From Streptomyces sp. CMB-StM0423 (lineage in GTDB: Bacteria; Actinomycetota; Actinomycetes; Streptomycetales; Streptomycetaceae), in the NCBI RefSeq assembly GCF_002847285.1, contig NZ_CP025407.1, positions 6,637,001 to 6,701,000 on the forward strand: a stretch of 64,000 nucleotides of DNA, given 5' to 3'. Positions 18,415 to 27,485 of the stretch are shown here, one piece after another. The notes under the pieces are model-generated. The model was given only the letters and a program-made list of their open reading frames with translations, searched no databases and was not told where the DNA came from. The position numbers and the translations under genes are program-made. The first letter of the stretch is position 1. Every line of letters begins with the position of its first letter.

Positions 18415-19356
18415 GTGACGGCCGTCGAATCCCGACCCGCAGGGGTACTCGGGCAGGGCACTGCGCACCGGCCGACCGGTGCCCGGGTCAAGGCGTTCGT
18501 GGCGCTGACCAAGCCGCGCATCATCGAGCTGCTGCTCATCACCACCGTTCCGGTGATGTTCCTGGCCGCCGAGGGCGTGCCCGACCTGTGGCTGGTGCTC
18601 GCCACCTGTATCGGCGGCTACCTCTCGGCCGGCGGTGCCAACGCGCTGAACATGTACCTGGACCGGGACATCGACGCGCTCATGCACCGCACCGAGCAGC
18701 GGCCGCTGGTGACCGGGATGGTCCGGCCCGCAGAGGGGCTGGCCTTCGGCCTGGCCCTGACGGTGGTCTCGACCGTGTGGTTCGCCACACTCGTCAACCC
18801 GCTGTCGGCGGCGCTCGCGCTCGGCGCGAACCTCTTCTACGTTCTCGTCTACACGATGCTGCTGAAGCGGCGCACCTCGCAGAACATCGTCTGGGGCGGC
18901 ATCGCCGGCTGCATGCCGGTCGCCATCGGCTGGTCCGCGGTGACGAACTCCGTCTCCTGGGCCTCGCTGATCCTCTTCCTGGTGATGTTCTTCTGGACGC
19001 CGCCGCACTACTGGCCGCTGTCGATGAAGGTCAAGGACGACTACGCGCGCGTCAAGGTGCCGATGCTGCCGGTGGTGGCGTCGAACAAGGTCGTGGCGCG
19101 GCAGATCGTCGCCTATAGCTGGGTGATGGTCGCCGTCTCCCTGCTGCTGTGGCCGCTGGGCTACACCGGCTGGTTCTACCCGGTGGTGGCCGCGGTGCTC
19201 GGCGCGGTGTGGCTGCGCGAGGCGCACGGGCTGCTGCGGCGGGCGAAGAGCGGGGTCGCGGGCGCGAAGCTCAAGGAGATGCGGCTCTTCCACTGGTCCA
19301 TCACCTACGTGTCGCTGCTGTTCATCGCGGTGGCCGTGGACCCCTTCCTGCGCTGA
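18415..19356 (+). CDS. ctaB: Protoheme IX farnesyltransferase (heme O synthase)
   Basis: Membrane prenyltransferase that adds farnesyl to heme B for the heme A of cytochrome aa3 oxidase. About 313 residues with ~8-9 membrane helices. The first Asp-rich motif NALNMYLDRDIDALMHRT is near residues 79-96, and the second conserved loop includes WTPPHYWPLSMKVKDDYA. The GTG at 18415 is preferred because AGAGG is 6 nt upstream; a GTG at 18409 is also in frame. It pairs with ctaA downstream on the opposite strand, which uses heme O as its substrate. Confidence 0.95.
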   Translation: MTAVESRPAGVLGQGTAHRPTGARVKAFVALTKPRIIELLLITTVPVMFLAAEGVPDLWLVLATCIGGYLSAGGANALNMYLDRDIDALMHRTEQRPLVTGMVRPAEGLAFGLALTVVSTVWFATLVNPLSAALALGANLFYVLVYTMLLKRRTSQNIVWGGIAGCMPVAIGWSAVTNSVSWASLILFLVMFFWTPPHYWPLSMKVKDDYARVKVPMLPVVASNKVVARQIVAYSWVMVAVSLLLWPLGYTGWFYPVVAAVLGAVWLREAHGLLRRAKSGVAGAKLKEMRLFHWSITYVSLLFIAVAVDPFLR

Positions 19357-19386
19357 GTCCCTTCCTGCGCTGAGTCCCTTCCTGCG
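19342..19386 (+). repeat. 17-bp tandem repeat across the ctaB stop codon
   Basis: Unit CCCTTCCTGCGCTGAGT occurs twice in full (19342-19358, 19359-19375) and once in part (19376-19386). The first copy encodes the last residues and stop of ctaB; the later copies are outside the gene. This looks like a recent slippage duplication. Confidence 0.85.
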
Positions 19387-19415
19387 TCGACTTACCGGCG
19401 GGTAGCATCTGCCGC

Positions 19416-19910
19416 ATGAGCGACGACGACCGCAGGACCCGCAAGCTCACCCGGCAGATCGAGTCCTTCGCCGGCCGCCACGGCGGCGCGCGGGGGCAGG
19501 TCGCGTACCTGGGCGAGCCGGGGGCCCGGCTGGTGCTGGTCGGGGCGGACGGCACGTGGGGCGACCTGGTGGCGCCGAGCATGCGGAGCGCGACGGCGGC
19601 GGCCGAGGCCGCGGGAGTGGCGCTGCAGGAGGACTTCGACGGCGACCTGGCGGCGGGGGTACGGACCGGCCCGTACGAGTGGACGCGGATGGCCGGAATG
19701 CAGATGGGCGGCCACCCGAACCCGGGCGTGGCGCGGAAGAAGCCCGCGACCGAGCCGGAGCCCCGGGCCGAGACCGCAGACGCCGCCGTCGAGCCCGGCG
19801 CGGAGACGGCCGCCGCGGACGGTTCGGCCCCGGACCGCGGCGAGAAGGAAGCGGAGACCGCCGAGGACGCGGCGTCCGCGGAGCCCGAGGCGGACGAGAA
19901 GACCGGCTGA
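19416..19910 (+). CDS. Conserved actinobacterial protein of unknown function with acidic tail
   Basis: 164 residues. A folded N-terminal half (to about residue 95), with RKLTRQIESFAGRHGG and GTWGDLVAPSMRSATAAAEAAG, is followed by a low-complexity Glu/Ala/Pro-rich tail. No membrane helix or signal peptide. I recognise no enzyme motif. Its position between heme genes ctaB and ctaA is the usual one in Streptomyces, so a conserved but unassigned role is likely. It lies 60 bp after ctaB on the same strand and converges with ctaA. Confidence 0.75.
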   Translation: MSDDDRRTRKLTRQIESFAGRHGGARGQVAYLGEPGARLVLVGADGTWGDLVAPSMRSATAAAEAAGVALQEDFDGDLAAGVRTGPYEWTRMAGMQMGGHPNPGVARKKPATEPEPRAETADAAVEPGAETAAADGSAPDRGEKEAETAEDAASAEPEADEKTG

Positions 19911-19942
19911 CCCCGGAGCGGCCCGCCGCCCCGCGGGCGCCG

Positions 19943-20926
19943 CTACGGCGCCGAGGACCCCACCGGCCGTGCCTCCGCCGGCACCGCCGGCGGCGGGACC
20001 TCCGCGGGCACGGCCTCCGGCCGGTGCCGCAGCGAGACCACCACCCGCAGCACCGCGATCCACACCAGCGTCGAACCGAACAGGTGGATCATGACCAGGA
20101 ATTCGGGCACGTCGGTCAGGTACTGCGCGTAGCCGACGACGGCCTGCGACATCAGCACCAGGAACAGGTCCCGGGTGCGGGACAGCGGCCCCGGGGGGCC
20201 GTCGACGAGCTTCAGCGTCACCCAGATCGCGATGGTCAGCGCGACCACCGCCCACGCCGTGAACGAGTGCACCTTCGCCGCGTGGTCCCAACTGATCCAC
20301 CCCATCCGGGGCACGTCGCTGGAGTCGCCCGCGTGCGGCCCGGTGCCGGTCACGACGGTGCCGGCGGCCAGCAGCAGGACGGACATCGCCACCAGCGCCC
20401 GGGTCAGCCGGCGCACCACGGCGCCGACGAGCAGGTCCGGCCCGCCGTCGCCCTCGCGGGCGCGGTGCCAGGTGAGGTACGTGATCGTGATCAGCCCGGT
20501 GGCGAGCAGGAAGTGCGCGGCGACGGTGTACGGGTTCAGCTCGGTGAGCACCGCGGCGCCGCCGAGGACGGCGTTGCCCATGACCACCCAGAACTGCACC
20601 CAGCCCAGCCGCGTCAGCTCGCGGCGCCACGGCTTGGTGGCGCGGGCGGCGACGATGGCCCAGCCGACGGCGGCGCACAGCACGTACGTGAGCAGCCGGT
20701 TGCCGAACTCGATGGCGCCGTGCACGCCCATCTCGGACGTCGCCAGCAGGCTGTCGTCCGAGCACTTGGGCCAGGTGTCGCAGCCGAGCCCGGAGCCGGT
20801 CAGCCGGACGGCGCCCCCGGTGACGACGATGACGATGCTCATCAGCAGTGCGGAGAGCGTCGCGCGCTGGACCGTCTGCTGCGTCGGGGTCCAGCGCTCG
20901 GCGATGTGGGCGAGGGGGTTCAGCAC
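19943..20926 (-). CDS. ctaA: Heme A synthase (COX15/CtaA)
   Basis: Integral membrane monooxygenase that oxidises the C8 methyl of heme O to give heme A for cytochrome c oxidase. 327 residues with about eight helices in two four-helix repeats. TGGAVRLTGSGLGCDTWPKC near residues 37-56 is the family signature with its Cys pair, and conserved His residues appear in repeats such as FGNRLL... and VHSFTAW. GTG start at 20926. It converges with the 164-residue gene and stands alone on its strand. Confidence 0.94.
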   Translation of the reverse strand: MLNPLAHIAERWTPTQQTVQRATLSALLMSIVIVVTGGAVRLTGSGLGCDTWPKCSDDSLLATSEMGVHGAIEFGNRLLTYVLCAAVGWAIVAARATKPWRRELTRLGWVQFWVVMGNAVLGGAAVLTELNPYTVAAHFLLATGLITITYLTWHRAREGDGGPDLLVGAVVRRLTRALVAMSVLLLAAGTVVTGTGPHAGDSSDVPRMGWISWDHAAKVHSFTAWAVVALTIAIWVTLKLVDGPPGPLSRTRDLFLVLMSQAVVGYAQYLTDVPEFLVMIHLFGSTLVWIAVLRVVVSLRHRPEAVPAEVPPPAVPAEARPVGSSAP

Positions 20927-21016
20927 GGCGCCTATCGTATGCCGCCCCTTGTGCGCGGTTTCACGAGGGGTGAGCCGCCCGTTTCCGTACGCCCGTAGGC
21001 CCCGGTCGGCGCCGGG

Positions 21017-21808
21017 TCACTCCCAGCGGAAGAACCGCGCGGCGGCCCCGAGTCCCAGCACCGCCCAGCCGGCCAGCAGCCCCAGGTCGCCCCACGGCAT
21101 GCCGCCGCCGTCCTGGAGGACGTCCCGCAGGCCGTCCGACAGGGCCGCGACGGGCAGCACTTCGAGCACCGCGCGGGCGCCGTCGGGGAACTTCTCCAGC
21201 GGCACGATCACGCCGCCCGCCACCAGCAGCAGGACGAAGACGAGGTTCGCCGCGGCGAGCGTCGCCTCCGCGCGCAGCGTGCCGGCCATCAGCAGCCCCA
21301 GGCCGGAGAACGCGGCCGTGCCCAGCGCGACGAGCAGCACCACGGCGAGCGCACCGCCGGCACCGCCGCGCGGCGACCAGCCGAGCGCCAGCGCGATGGC
21401 GGTGAGGAGGACGAGTTGCACGGCGATCGTGGCCAGCACCGCCGCCGCCTTCGCCGCCATCAGCCCGGCGCGCGGCAGCGGTGAGGCGCCGAGCCGCTTC
21501 AGCACGCCGTAGCGGCGGTCGAAGCCGGTGCCGATGGCCTGGCCGGTGAAGGCGGTCGCCAGGACGGCGAGCGCGATGGCGCCGGGGGCGAGGAAGTCGA
21601 CGCGCTGGCCGGGTCCGGTGTCGACGACGTCGACCGTGCCGAAGAGGAGCAGCAGCACCGCCGGGATGATCATGGTGAGGAGCACCTGCTCGCCGTTGCG
21701 CAGGAGCAGCCGGGTCTCCAGCCCCGCCTGCGCGGCGACCATGCGGCGCAGCGGCGCCGCCCCGGGACGCGGCGCGTACACGCCGGTCCCCGCCTGCCGA
21801 GCATTCAT
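21017..21808 (-). CDS. ABC-2 type transporter permease
   Basis: 263 residues with six hydrophobic segments, the ABC-2 permease layout. The start is the ATG at 21808, which overlaps the stop of the upstream ATPase gene by 4 bp (ATGA), so the pair forms one exporter. Substrate is unknown. This exporter diverges from the suf operon, as the Rv1456c-Rv1458c transporter does in Mycobacterium, which suggests a shared regulatory region but no proven function in Fe-S assembly. Confidence 0.88.
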   Translation of the reverse strand: MNARQAGTGVYAPRPGAAPLRRMVAAQAGLETRLLLRNGEQVLLTMIIPAVLLLLFGTVDVVDTGPGQRVDFLAPGAIALAVLATAFTGQAIGTGFDRRYGVLKRLGASPLPRAGLMAAKAAAVLATIAVQLVLLTAIALALGWSPRGGAGGALAVVLLVALGTAAFSGLGLLMAGTLRAEATLAAANLVFVLLLVAGGVIVPLEKFPDGARAVLEVLPVAALSDGLRDVLQDGGGMPWGDLGLLAGWAVLGLGAAARFFRWE

Positions 21809-22740
21809 GCGCGCAGGTCCCTTCCCGTCAGTTCCAAGAAGACGTCCTCCAGCGTGCGCCGCTCCACCGTCATCTGCTCCGGCAGCACCCCGTTCTGCGC
21901 GCACCAGGTCGTGACCGTGGCCAGCAGCTCCGGGTTGATCTCGCCGGTTATCCGGTACGAGCCCGGGGCCAGCTCCAGCGCCGCGGTCTCCGTCGGCAGC
22001 GCCTTCAGCAGCGAGCCGAGGTCGAGCCCCGCGCGGCCGGTGAAGCGCATGGTGTTCTCCGCGCCGCCGCGGCACAGCTCGTCGGGAGCGCCCTCGACCA
22101 GCAGCCGGCCGCCGTCGATGATCGCGACCTTGTCGGAGAGCTGTTCCGCCTCGTCCATGTGGTGGGTGGTGAGCACCACGGACACCCCGTCTGCCCGCAG
22201 CTCGCGGATCAGCTCCCAGGTGGCGCGGCGGGCCTGCGGGTCGAGGCCCGCGGTCGGCTCGTCGAGGAAGACCAGCTCGGGGCGGCCGACGATGGCCATG
22301 GCCAGCGCGAGCCGCTGCTGCTGGCCGCCGGAGAGCCGGCGGTAGGGGGTCCGGCCGCAGGAGCCGAGGCCCAGCCGCTCGATCAGCGCGACGACGTCGA
22401 GGGGGTGGGCGTGCAGCCGGGCGATATGCCGCAGCATCTCCTCGGCGCGGGCGGCCGGGTAGACGCCGCCGGACTGCAGCATCACGCCGACCCGGGGCCG
22501 CAGCTCCGCGGCGTCGGCGAGGGGGTCGCGGCCGAGGACGCGGACGGTGCCGGCATCCGGGCGGCGGTAGCCCTCGCAGATCTCTACGGTGGTCGTCTTG
22601 CCCGCGCCGTTGGGGCCGAGGACGGCGGTGACGTCGCCGCGGGCGGCGGTCAGGTCGAGCCCGGCCACGGCGGTCTTCCCGCCGTACCGCTTGACGAGGC
22701 CGGACACCGCGACGGCCGCGTCGGTGGAGGGCTGTTGCAT
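21805..22740 (-). CDS. ABC transporter ATP-binding protein (ABC-2 exporter)
   Basis: 311 residues. Walker A GPNGAGKT at residues 42-49, ABC signature LSGGQQQRLALAMAI, Walker B ELVFLDEPTAGLDP and the switch His in TTHHMDEAEQLSD are all present, followed by a C-terminal extension typical of DrrA-like exporters. Drives the adjacent permease. The start at the ATG 22740 removes an upstream in-frame stretch without a ribosome binding site. Divergent from sufR, with a palindrome 85 bp upstream. Confidence 0.93.
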   Translation of the reverse strand: MQQPSTDAAVAVSGLVKRYGGKTAVAGLDLTAARGDVTAVLGPNGAGKTTTVEICEGYRRPDAGTVRVLGRDPLADAAELRPRVGVMLQSGGVYPAARAEEMLRHIARLHAHPLDVVALIERLGLGSCGRTPYRRLSGGQQQRLALAMAIVGRPELVFLDEPTAGLDPQARRATWELIRELRADGVSVVLTTHHMDEAEQLSDKVAIIDGGRLLVEGAPDELCRGGAENTMRFTGRAGLDLGSLLKALPTETAALELAPGSYRITGEINPELLATVTTWCAQNGVLPEQMTVERRTLEDVFLELTGRDLRA

Positions 22741-22824
22741 GAGTGCGAGTCTAAAGAGCCCGCGGGCCCGGCCGGCGCCGCCCCGGGAGGGTTCACGCCA
22801 GGGGGTGGGCGGATCCCGCACGGA

Positions 22825-22842
22825 ACTTAGGTAACCCTAAGT
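22825..22842. promoter_or_regulatory. Candidate operator upstream of sufR
   Basis: Perfect inverted repeat ACTTAGG-TAAC-CCTAAGT in an otherwise GC-dominated divergent region between the ABC exporter and sufR, about 70 bp upstream of the sufR GTG. Best guess is the autoregulatory SufR site. Its TTAGG/CCTAA half-sites also resemble the actinobacterial iron box, but the spacing is 4 bp and not 9, so a DtxR/DmdR site is less likely. Confidence 0.6.
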
Positions 22843-22912
22843 GATGTATTCCACCGCACGGTGATCGAGGCCCGGCTTGTCGCACCCCGGCGAATTAAGC
22901 AACAATGGCGTT

Positions 22913-23683
22913 GTGAAAAACGTGGACCCGGGTGGGAGCACGGCGAAGGACCAGGCGGCCGGGCCGGCCGCCGGTGCTGCCGTGCCCGGTGACGGGACGC
23001 GCAACCGCGTGGCCCGCTCCATCCTCGACCACGGCCCGTCGACCGCCGCCGACCTCGCCCACCGGCTCGAACTCACCCCCGCCGCCGTCCGGCGGCACCT
23101 CGACGTGCTCGTCGCCGAGGGCATCGTGGAACCCCGCGACCAGCGGGTCTACGGGACCCGCGGGCGCGGCCGGCCGGCCAAGGTCTTCGCCCTGACCGAC
23201 TGCGGCCGCGACGCCTTCGACCAGGCGTACGACCAGCTCGCCGCCGACGCACTGCGCTGGATCGCCCAGAGCGCGGGCGGCGGCGTGCGGGGGGAGGCGG
23301 CCGTCGCCGCCTTCGCCCGCGACCGGGTCGCCGAGCAGGCCGAGCGGTACGCCGCGGAGCTGGCCGGCATGCCGCCCGAGAGCCGGGTCGAGGCCCTTGC
23401 CCGGCTGCTCTCCGAGGACGGGTACGCTGCCACCGCGCGCAGCGCGCCCGGTGCCCCCGGCGAGCAGCTCTGTCAGCACCACTGCCCGGTGGCGCACACC
23501 GCCGAGCAATACCCGCAGCTCTGCGAGGCGGAGACCGAGGTCTTCTCCCGCTTGCTCGGCACCCATGTGCAGCGTCTGGCCACCATCGCCCACGGCGACG
23601 GGGTGTGTACGACGTTCGTCCCCGAAATCCGCGAGCACCACGCTCGCAGGCAGCCACCGACATCCGGGAGGAACCCCGCATGA
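22913..23683 (+). CDS. sufR: SufR-type Fe-S cluster-binding transcriptional repressor
   Basis: 256 residues. N-terminal winged HTH (residues ~28-90: STAADLAHRLELTPAAVRRH and a wing ending RGRGRPAK) of the DeoR/ArsR-like SufR group. The C-terminal domain carries the predicted cluster ligands: QLCQHHCPVAHTAEQYPQLC, i.e. Cys-x3-Cys followed by a third Cys 13 residues on. In Mycobacterium and cyanobacteria SufR represses the suf operon when its cluster is intact. GTG start at 22913; an upstream TTG is less likely. The stop overlaps the sufB ATG (ATGA), so it is the first gene of the operon. Confidence 0.93.
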   Translation: MKNVDPGGSTAKDQAAGPAAGAAVPGDGTRNRVARSILDHGPSTAADLAHRLELTPAAVRRHLDVLVAEGIVEPRDQRVYGTRGRGRPAKVFALTDCGRDAFDQAYDQLAADALRWIAQSAGGGVRGEAAVAAFARDRVAEQAERYAAELAGMPPESRVEALARLLSEDGYAATARSAPGAPGEQLCQHHCPVAHTAEQYPQLCEAETEVFSRLLGTHVQRLATIAHGDGVCTTFVPEIREHHARRQPPTSGRNPA

Positions 23684-25110
23684 CTGCGCCCATCGAGACC
23701 GCTTCCCCGGAGCATCCCGAGCTCGAAGGTCTGGGACGCTACGAGTACGGCTGGGCCGACTCGGACGCGGCCGGCGCCGCCGCGAAGCGCGGCCTGTCCG
23801 AGGACGTCGTCCGGGACATCTCAGGCAAGAAGTCCGAGCCCGACTGGATGCTGAAGACCCGGCTCAAGGGCCTGCGGCTCTTCGGCAAGAAGCCCATGCC
23901 CACCTGGGGCTCCGACCTCTCCGGCATCGACTTCGACAACATCAAGTACTTCGTCAGGTCCACCGAGAAGCAGGCCCAGTCCTGGGAGGACCTGCCGGAG
24001 GACATCAAGAACACCTACGACAAGCTCGGCATCCCCGAGGCGGAGAAGCAGCGCCTGGTCGCCGGCGTCGCCGCGCAGTACGAGTCGGAGGTCGTCTACC
24101 ACCAGATCCGCGAGGACCTGGAGGAGCAGGGCGTCGTCTTCCTGGACACCGACACCGCGCTCAAGCAGCACCCGGAGCTGTTCAAGGAGTACTACGGCAC
24201 GGTCATCCCGCCCGGTGACAACAAGTTCGCCTCCCTCAACACCGCGGTGTGGTCCGGCGGCTCGTTCATCTACGTCCCCAAGGGCGTGCACGTCGAGATC
24301 CCGCTGCAGGCGTACTTCCGGATCAACACCGAGAACATGGGCCAGTTCGAGCGGACGCTGATCATCGTCGACGAGGGCGCGTACGTGCACTACGTCGAGG
24401 GCTGCACCGCGCCGATCTACCAGTCGGACTCGCTGCACTCCGCGGTCGTCGAGATCATCGTGAAGAAGAACGCCCGCTGCCGGTACACGACGATCCAGAA
24501 CTGGTCGAACAACGTGTACAACCTGGTCACCAAGCGCGCGGTGGCCTACGAGGGCGCGACCATGGAGTGGGTCGACGGCAACATCGGCTCCAAGGTCACC
24601 ATGAAGTACCCGGCGATCTACCTGATGGGTGAGCACGCCAAGGGCGAGACGCTGTCCGTCGCCTTCGCCGGCGAGGGCCAGCACCAGGACGCCGGCGCCA
24701 AGATGGTGCACATGGCGCCGAACACGTCGTCCAACATCGTCTCCAAGTCGGTGGCGCGGGGCGGCGGGCGGACCTCGTACCGCGGCCTGATCGAGATCGG
24801 CGAGGGCGCGGAGAACTCGAAGTCCAACGTCCTCTGCGACGCCCTGCTGGTCGACACGATCTCCCGCTCGGACACCTACCCGTACGTCGACGTCCGCGAG
24901 GACGACGTGACGATGGGCCACGAGGCGACCGTCTCCAAGGTCAGCGACGACCAGCTCTTCTACCTGATGCAGCGCGGCCTGTCCGAGGACGAGGCGATGG
25001 CGATGATCGTCCGCGGCTTCGTCGAGCCGATCGCCAAGGAACTGCCGATGGAGTACGCGCTGGAGCTCAACCGGCTGATCGAGCTGCAGATGGAGGGCGC
25101 GGTCGGCTAG
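23680..25110 (+). CDS. sufB: Fe-S cluster assembly scaffold SufB
   Basis: 476 residues. Scaffold subunit of the SufBCD complex that builds [4Fe-4S] clusters. Beta-helix core with VPKGVHVEIPLQAYFRIN and the conserved EGCTAPIY loop; C-terminal SufBD signature VSDDQLFYLMQRGLSEDEA. No intein is present, unlike in mycobacterial SufB. ATG at 23680 overlaps the sufR stop by 4 bp with GGGAGGA upstream. Confidence 0.98.
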   Translation: MTAPIETASPEHPELEGLGRYEYGWADSDAAGAAAKRGLSEDVVRDISGKKSEPDWMLKTRLKGLRLFGKKPMPTWGSDLSGIDFDNIKYFVRSTEKQAQSWEDLPEDIKNTYDKLGIPEAEKQRLVAGVAAQYESEVVYHQIREDLEEQGVVFLDTDTALKQHPELFKEYYGTVIPPGDNKFASLNTAVWSGGSFIYVPKGVHVEIPLQAYFRINTENMGQFERTLIIVDEGAYVHYVEGCTAPIYQSDSLHSAVVEIIVKKNARCRYTTIQNWSNNVYNLVTKRAVAYEGATMEWVDGNIGSKVTMKYPAIYLMGEHAKGETLSVAFAGEGQHQDAGAKMVHMAPNTSSNIVSKSVARGGGRTSYRGLIEIGEGAENSKSNVLCDALLVDTISRSDTYPYVDVREDDVTMGHEATVSKVSDDQLFYLMQRGLSEDEAMAMIVRGFVEPIAKELPMEYALELNRLIELQMEGAVG

Positions 25111-25184
25111 CCGGCCGCCGTACGCCCGCACAGGCCGGAACAGCCTTCGAGACGATTCCCGAGAAAGCGAGTACGAGAACAGTC

Positions 25185-26381
25185 ATGGCCGACGCCCAGA
25201 AGATCCCGGCCGGCTCCACGGCCGCCGGAAGCATCGCGGTGGCCGCCGAGTCCACCGTCGCCACCAGGATGAGCGCCCCGCCGTCCTTCGACGTGGCCGA
25301 CTTCCCGGTCCCGCACGGCCGGGAGGAGGAGTGGCGCTTCACCCCGCTGGAGCGGACCCGCGGCCTGCACGACGGCAGCGCCACCGCCACCGGCGACCCC
25401 CAGACGGCCATCACCGCGCCCGACGGCGTCACCGTCGAGACCGTCGGCCGCGACGACGCCCGGCTGGGCCGGGCCGGCACCCCGGTGGACCGGATCGCCG
25501 CCCAGGCGTACTCCTCGTTCGAGAAGGCCACGGTCGTGACCGTGCCGAAGGACACGCAGCTCACCGAGCCCATCCGGGTCTCGGTGCACGGGGAACCCCG
25601 GAACGGAGAGGCCGTCGTCTCGTACGGGCACCAGCTCATCGAGCTGGGGGCCTTCGCCGAGGCCGTCGTCGTCATCGACCACACCGGCGACGCGGTGCTC
25701 GCCGAGAACACCGAGTACGTGCTCGGCGACGGTGCCAAGCTCACCGTCGTCTCCGTGCAGGACTGGGCCGACGGGGCCGTGCACGTTGCCCAGCAGTCCG
25801 CGCTCATCGGCCGGGACGCCAGCTTCAAGTCCGTGATCGTCACCTTCGGCGGCGACCTGGTCCGGCTGCACCCCCGGGCGCAGTACGCGGGCCCGGGCGC
25901 CGAGGCCGAGCTGTACGGGCTGTACTTCACCGACGCGGGCCAGCACCAGGAGCACCGCCTGTTCGTCGACCACGACGCCCCGCACTGCCGGAGCAACGTG
26001 GCGTACAAGGGCGCGCTCCAGGGCGCCGACGCGCACGCCGTGTGGATCGGCGACGTGCTGATCCGCAAGCGCGCCGAGGGCACCGACACGTACGAGCTGA
26101 ACCGCAACCTCGTGCTCACCGACGGCGCCCGCGTCGACTCGGTGCCCAACCTGGAGATCGAGACCGGCGAGATCGTCGGCGCGGGCCACGCGTCGGCCAC
26201 CGGCCGCTTCGAGGACGAGCAGCTCTTCTACCTGATGGCCCGCGGCATCCCGGCCGACGAGGCCCGCCGGCTGGTCGTCCGCGGTTTCTTCGCCGAGCTG
26301 GTGCAGCAGATCGGTATCGAGGACGTCGAGCAGCGCCTGATCGAGAAGATCGAGGCCGAGCTGGAGGCGTCCGTGGCATGA
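25185..26381 (+). CDS. sufD: Fe-S cluster assembly protein SufD
   Basis: 398 residues, partner of SufB in the SufBC2D scaffold. N-terminal helical region with PHGREEEWRFTPLER, beta-helix middle, and C-terminal HASATGRFEDEQLFYLMARG matching the SufBD family. It starts 74 bp after sufB with GAGAAAG upstream and ends inside the start of the Rieske gene (ATGA overlap). Confidence 0.97.
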   Translation: MADAQKIPAGSTAAGSIAVAAESTVATRMSAPPSFDVADFPVPHGREEEWRFTPLERTRGLHDGSATATGDPQTAITAPDGVTVETVGRDDARLGRAGTPVDRIAAQAYSSFEKATVVTVPKDTQLTEPIRVSVHGEPRNGEAVVSYGHQLIELGAFAEAVVVIDHTGDAVLAENTEYVLGDGAKLTVVSVQDWADGAVHVAQQSALIGRDASFKSVIVTFGGDLVRLHPRAQYAGPGAEAELYGLYFTDAGQHQEHRLFVDHDAPHCRSNVAYKGALQGADAHAVWIGDVLIRKRAEGTDTYELNRNLVLTDGARVDSVPNLEIETGEIVGAGHASATGRFEDEQLFYLMARGIPADEARRLVVRGFFAELVQQIGIEDVEQRLIEKIEAELEASVA

Positions 26382-26713
26382 CCGACACGACCAACGCGAC
26401 GTACGTACGCGCCTGTGCGCTGAGCGAGCTGGAGGAGGACCTCCCCAAGCGGGTGGACCTCGGCGGCACGCCGGTGTCGGTCGTGCTCACCGGGGACGAG
26501 GTGTTCGCGATCTACGACATCTGCTCGCACGCGAACGTCTCGCTCTCCGAAGGCGAGGTGGAGGACTGCCAGATCGAGTGCTGGCTGCACGGCTCCACCT
26601 TCGACCTGCGTACCGGCAAGCCCTCCGGGCTGCCCGCGACGCGCCCCGTCCCCGTGTACCCCGTCAAGATCGAAGGGGACGACGTGCTCGTCTCCGTCAC
26701 CCAGGAGTCCTGA
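26378..26713 (+). CDS. Rieske [2Fe-2S] ferredoxin of the suf operon
   Basis: 111 residues, soluble. The cluster motifs are CSHANVSL (Cys-x-His) near residue 49 and ECWLHGSTFD (Cys-x2-His) near residue 68, as in NirD/toluene-dioxygenase-type ferredoxins. Located between sufD and sufC as in other actinobacterial suf operons; likely an electron carrier for cluster assembly or an acceptor of new clusters, though its partner is unknown. Start overlaps the sufD stop (ATGA). Confidence 0.93.
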   Translation: MTDTTNATYVRACALSELEEDLPKRVDLGGTPVSVVLTGDEVFAIYDICSHANVSLSEGEVEDCQIECWLHGSTFDLRTGKPSGLPATRPVPVYPVKIEGDDVLVSVTQES

Positions 26714-26720
26714 AGGCACC

Positions 26721-27485
26721 ATGGCAACGCTTGAAATCCGCGACCTGCACGTCTCCGTCGAGGCCGACAACGCCACGAAGGAGATCCTCAAGGGCGTCGA
26801 CCTGACCGTGAAGCAGGGCGAGACTCACGCCATCATGGGCCCCAACGGCTCCGGCAAGTCCACCCTGGCGTACTCCGTCGCCGGCCACCCCAAGTACCAG
26901 ATCACCTCCGGCACCGTCACCATCGACGGCGAGGACGTGCTGGAGATGAGCGTCGACGAGCGCGCCCGCGCCGGCCTCTTCCTCGCCATGCAGTACCCGG
27001 TCGAGGTCCCCGGCGTCACCGTCTCCAACTTCCTGCGCACCTCCGCCACCGCCATCCGCGGCGAGGCCCCCAAGCTCCGCACCTGGGTCAAGGAGGTCAA
27101 GGAGGCGATGGAGCGGCTGAACATCGACCCCGCCTTCGCCGAGCGCAACGTCAACGAGGGCTTCTCCGGCGGTGAGAAGAAGCGCCACGAGATCCTCCAG
27201 CTCGAACTCCTCAAGCCGAAGATCGCGATCCTCGACGAGACCGACTCGGGCCTGGACGTCGACGCGCTGCGCATCGTCTCCGAGGGCGTCAACCGGATCC
27301 GCGAGAGCGGCGAGGTCGGCACCCTGCTGATCACCCACTACACCCGCATCCTGCGCTACATCAAGCCCGACCACGTGCACGTCTTCGCGGGCGGCCGGAT
27401 CGCCGAGTCCGGCGGCCCGGAGCTGGCGGACAAGCTGGAGGAAGAGGGCTACGCAGCCTACGTGAAGGGCGGCGCATCAGCGTGA
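26721..27485 (+). CDS. sufC: Fe-S cluster assembly ATPase SufC
   Basis: 254 residues. ABC-type ATPase that powers SufBCD. Walker A GPNGSGKST at residues 40-48, SufC-type signature FSGGEKKRHEILQLELL, and Walker B KIAILDETDSGLDVDAL, with DETDSGLD typical of SufC. ATG 8 bp after the Rieske stop; stop overlaps the sufS GTG (GTGA). Confidence 0.98.
   Translation: MATLEIRDLHVSVEADNATKEILKGVDLTVKQGETHAIMGPNGSGKSTLAYSVAGHPKYQITSGTVTIDGEDVLEMSVDERARAGLFLAMQYPVEVPGVTVSNFLRTSATAIRGEAPKLRTWVKEVKEAMERLNIDPAFAERNVNEGFSGGEKKRHEILQLELLKPKIAILDETDSGLDVDALRIVSEGVNRIRESGEVGTLLITHYTRILRYIKPDHVHVFAGGRIAESGGPELADKLEEEGYAAYVKGGASA

Noticed and set aside
22821..22845. Canonical 19-bp iron box (DtxR/DmdR) at the sufR palindrome
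   Set aside because: Half-sites resemble it but the spacer is 4 bp and the central bases do not match, so I kept it as a SufR candidate instead.
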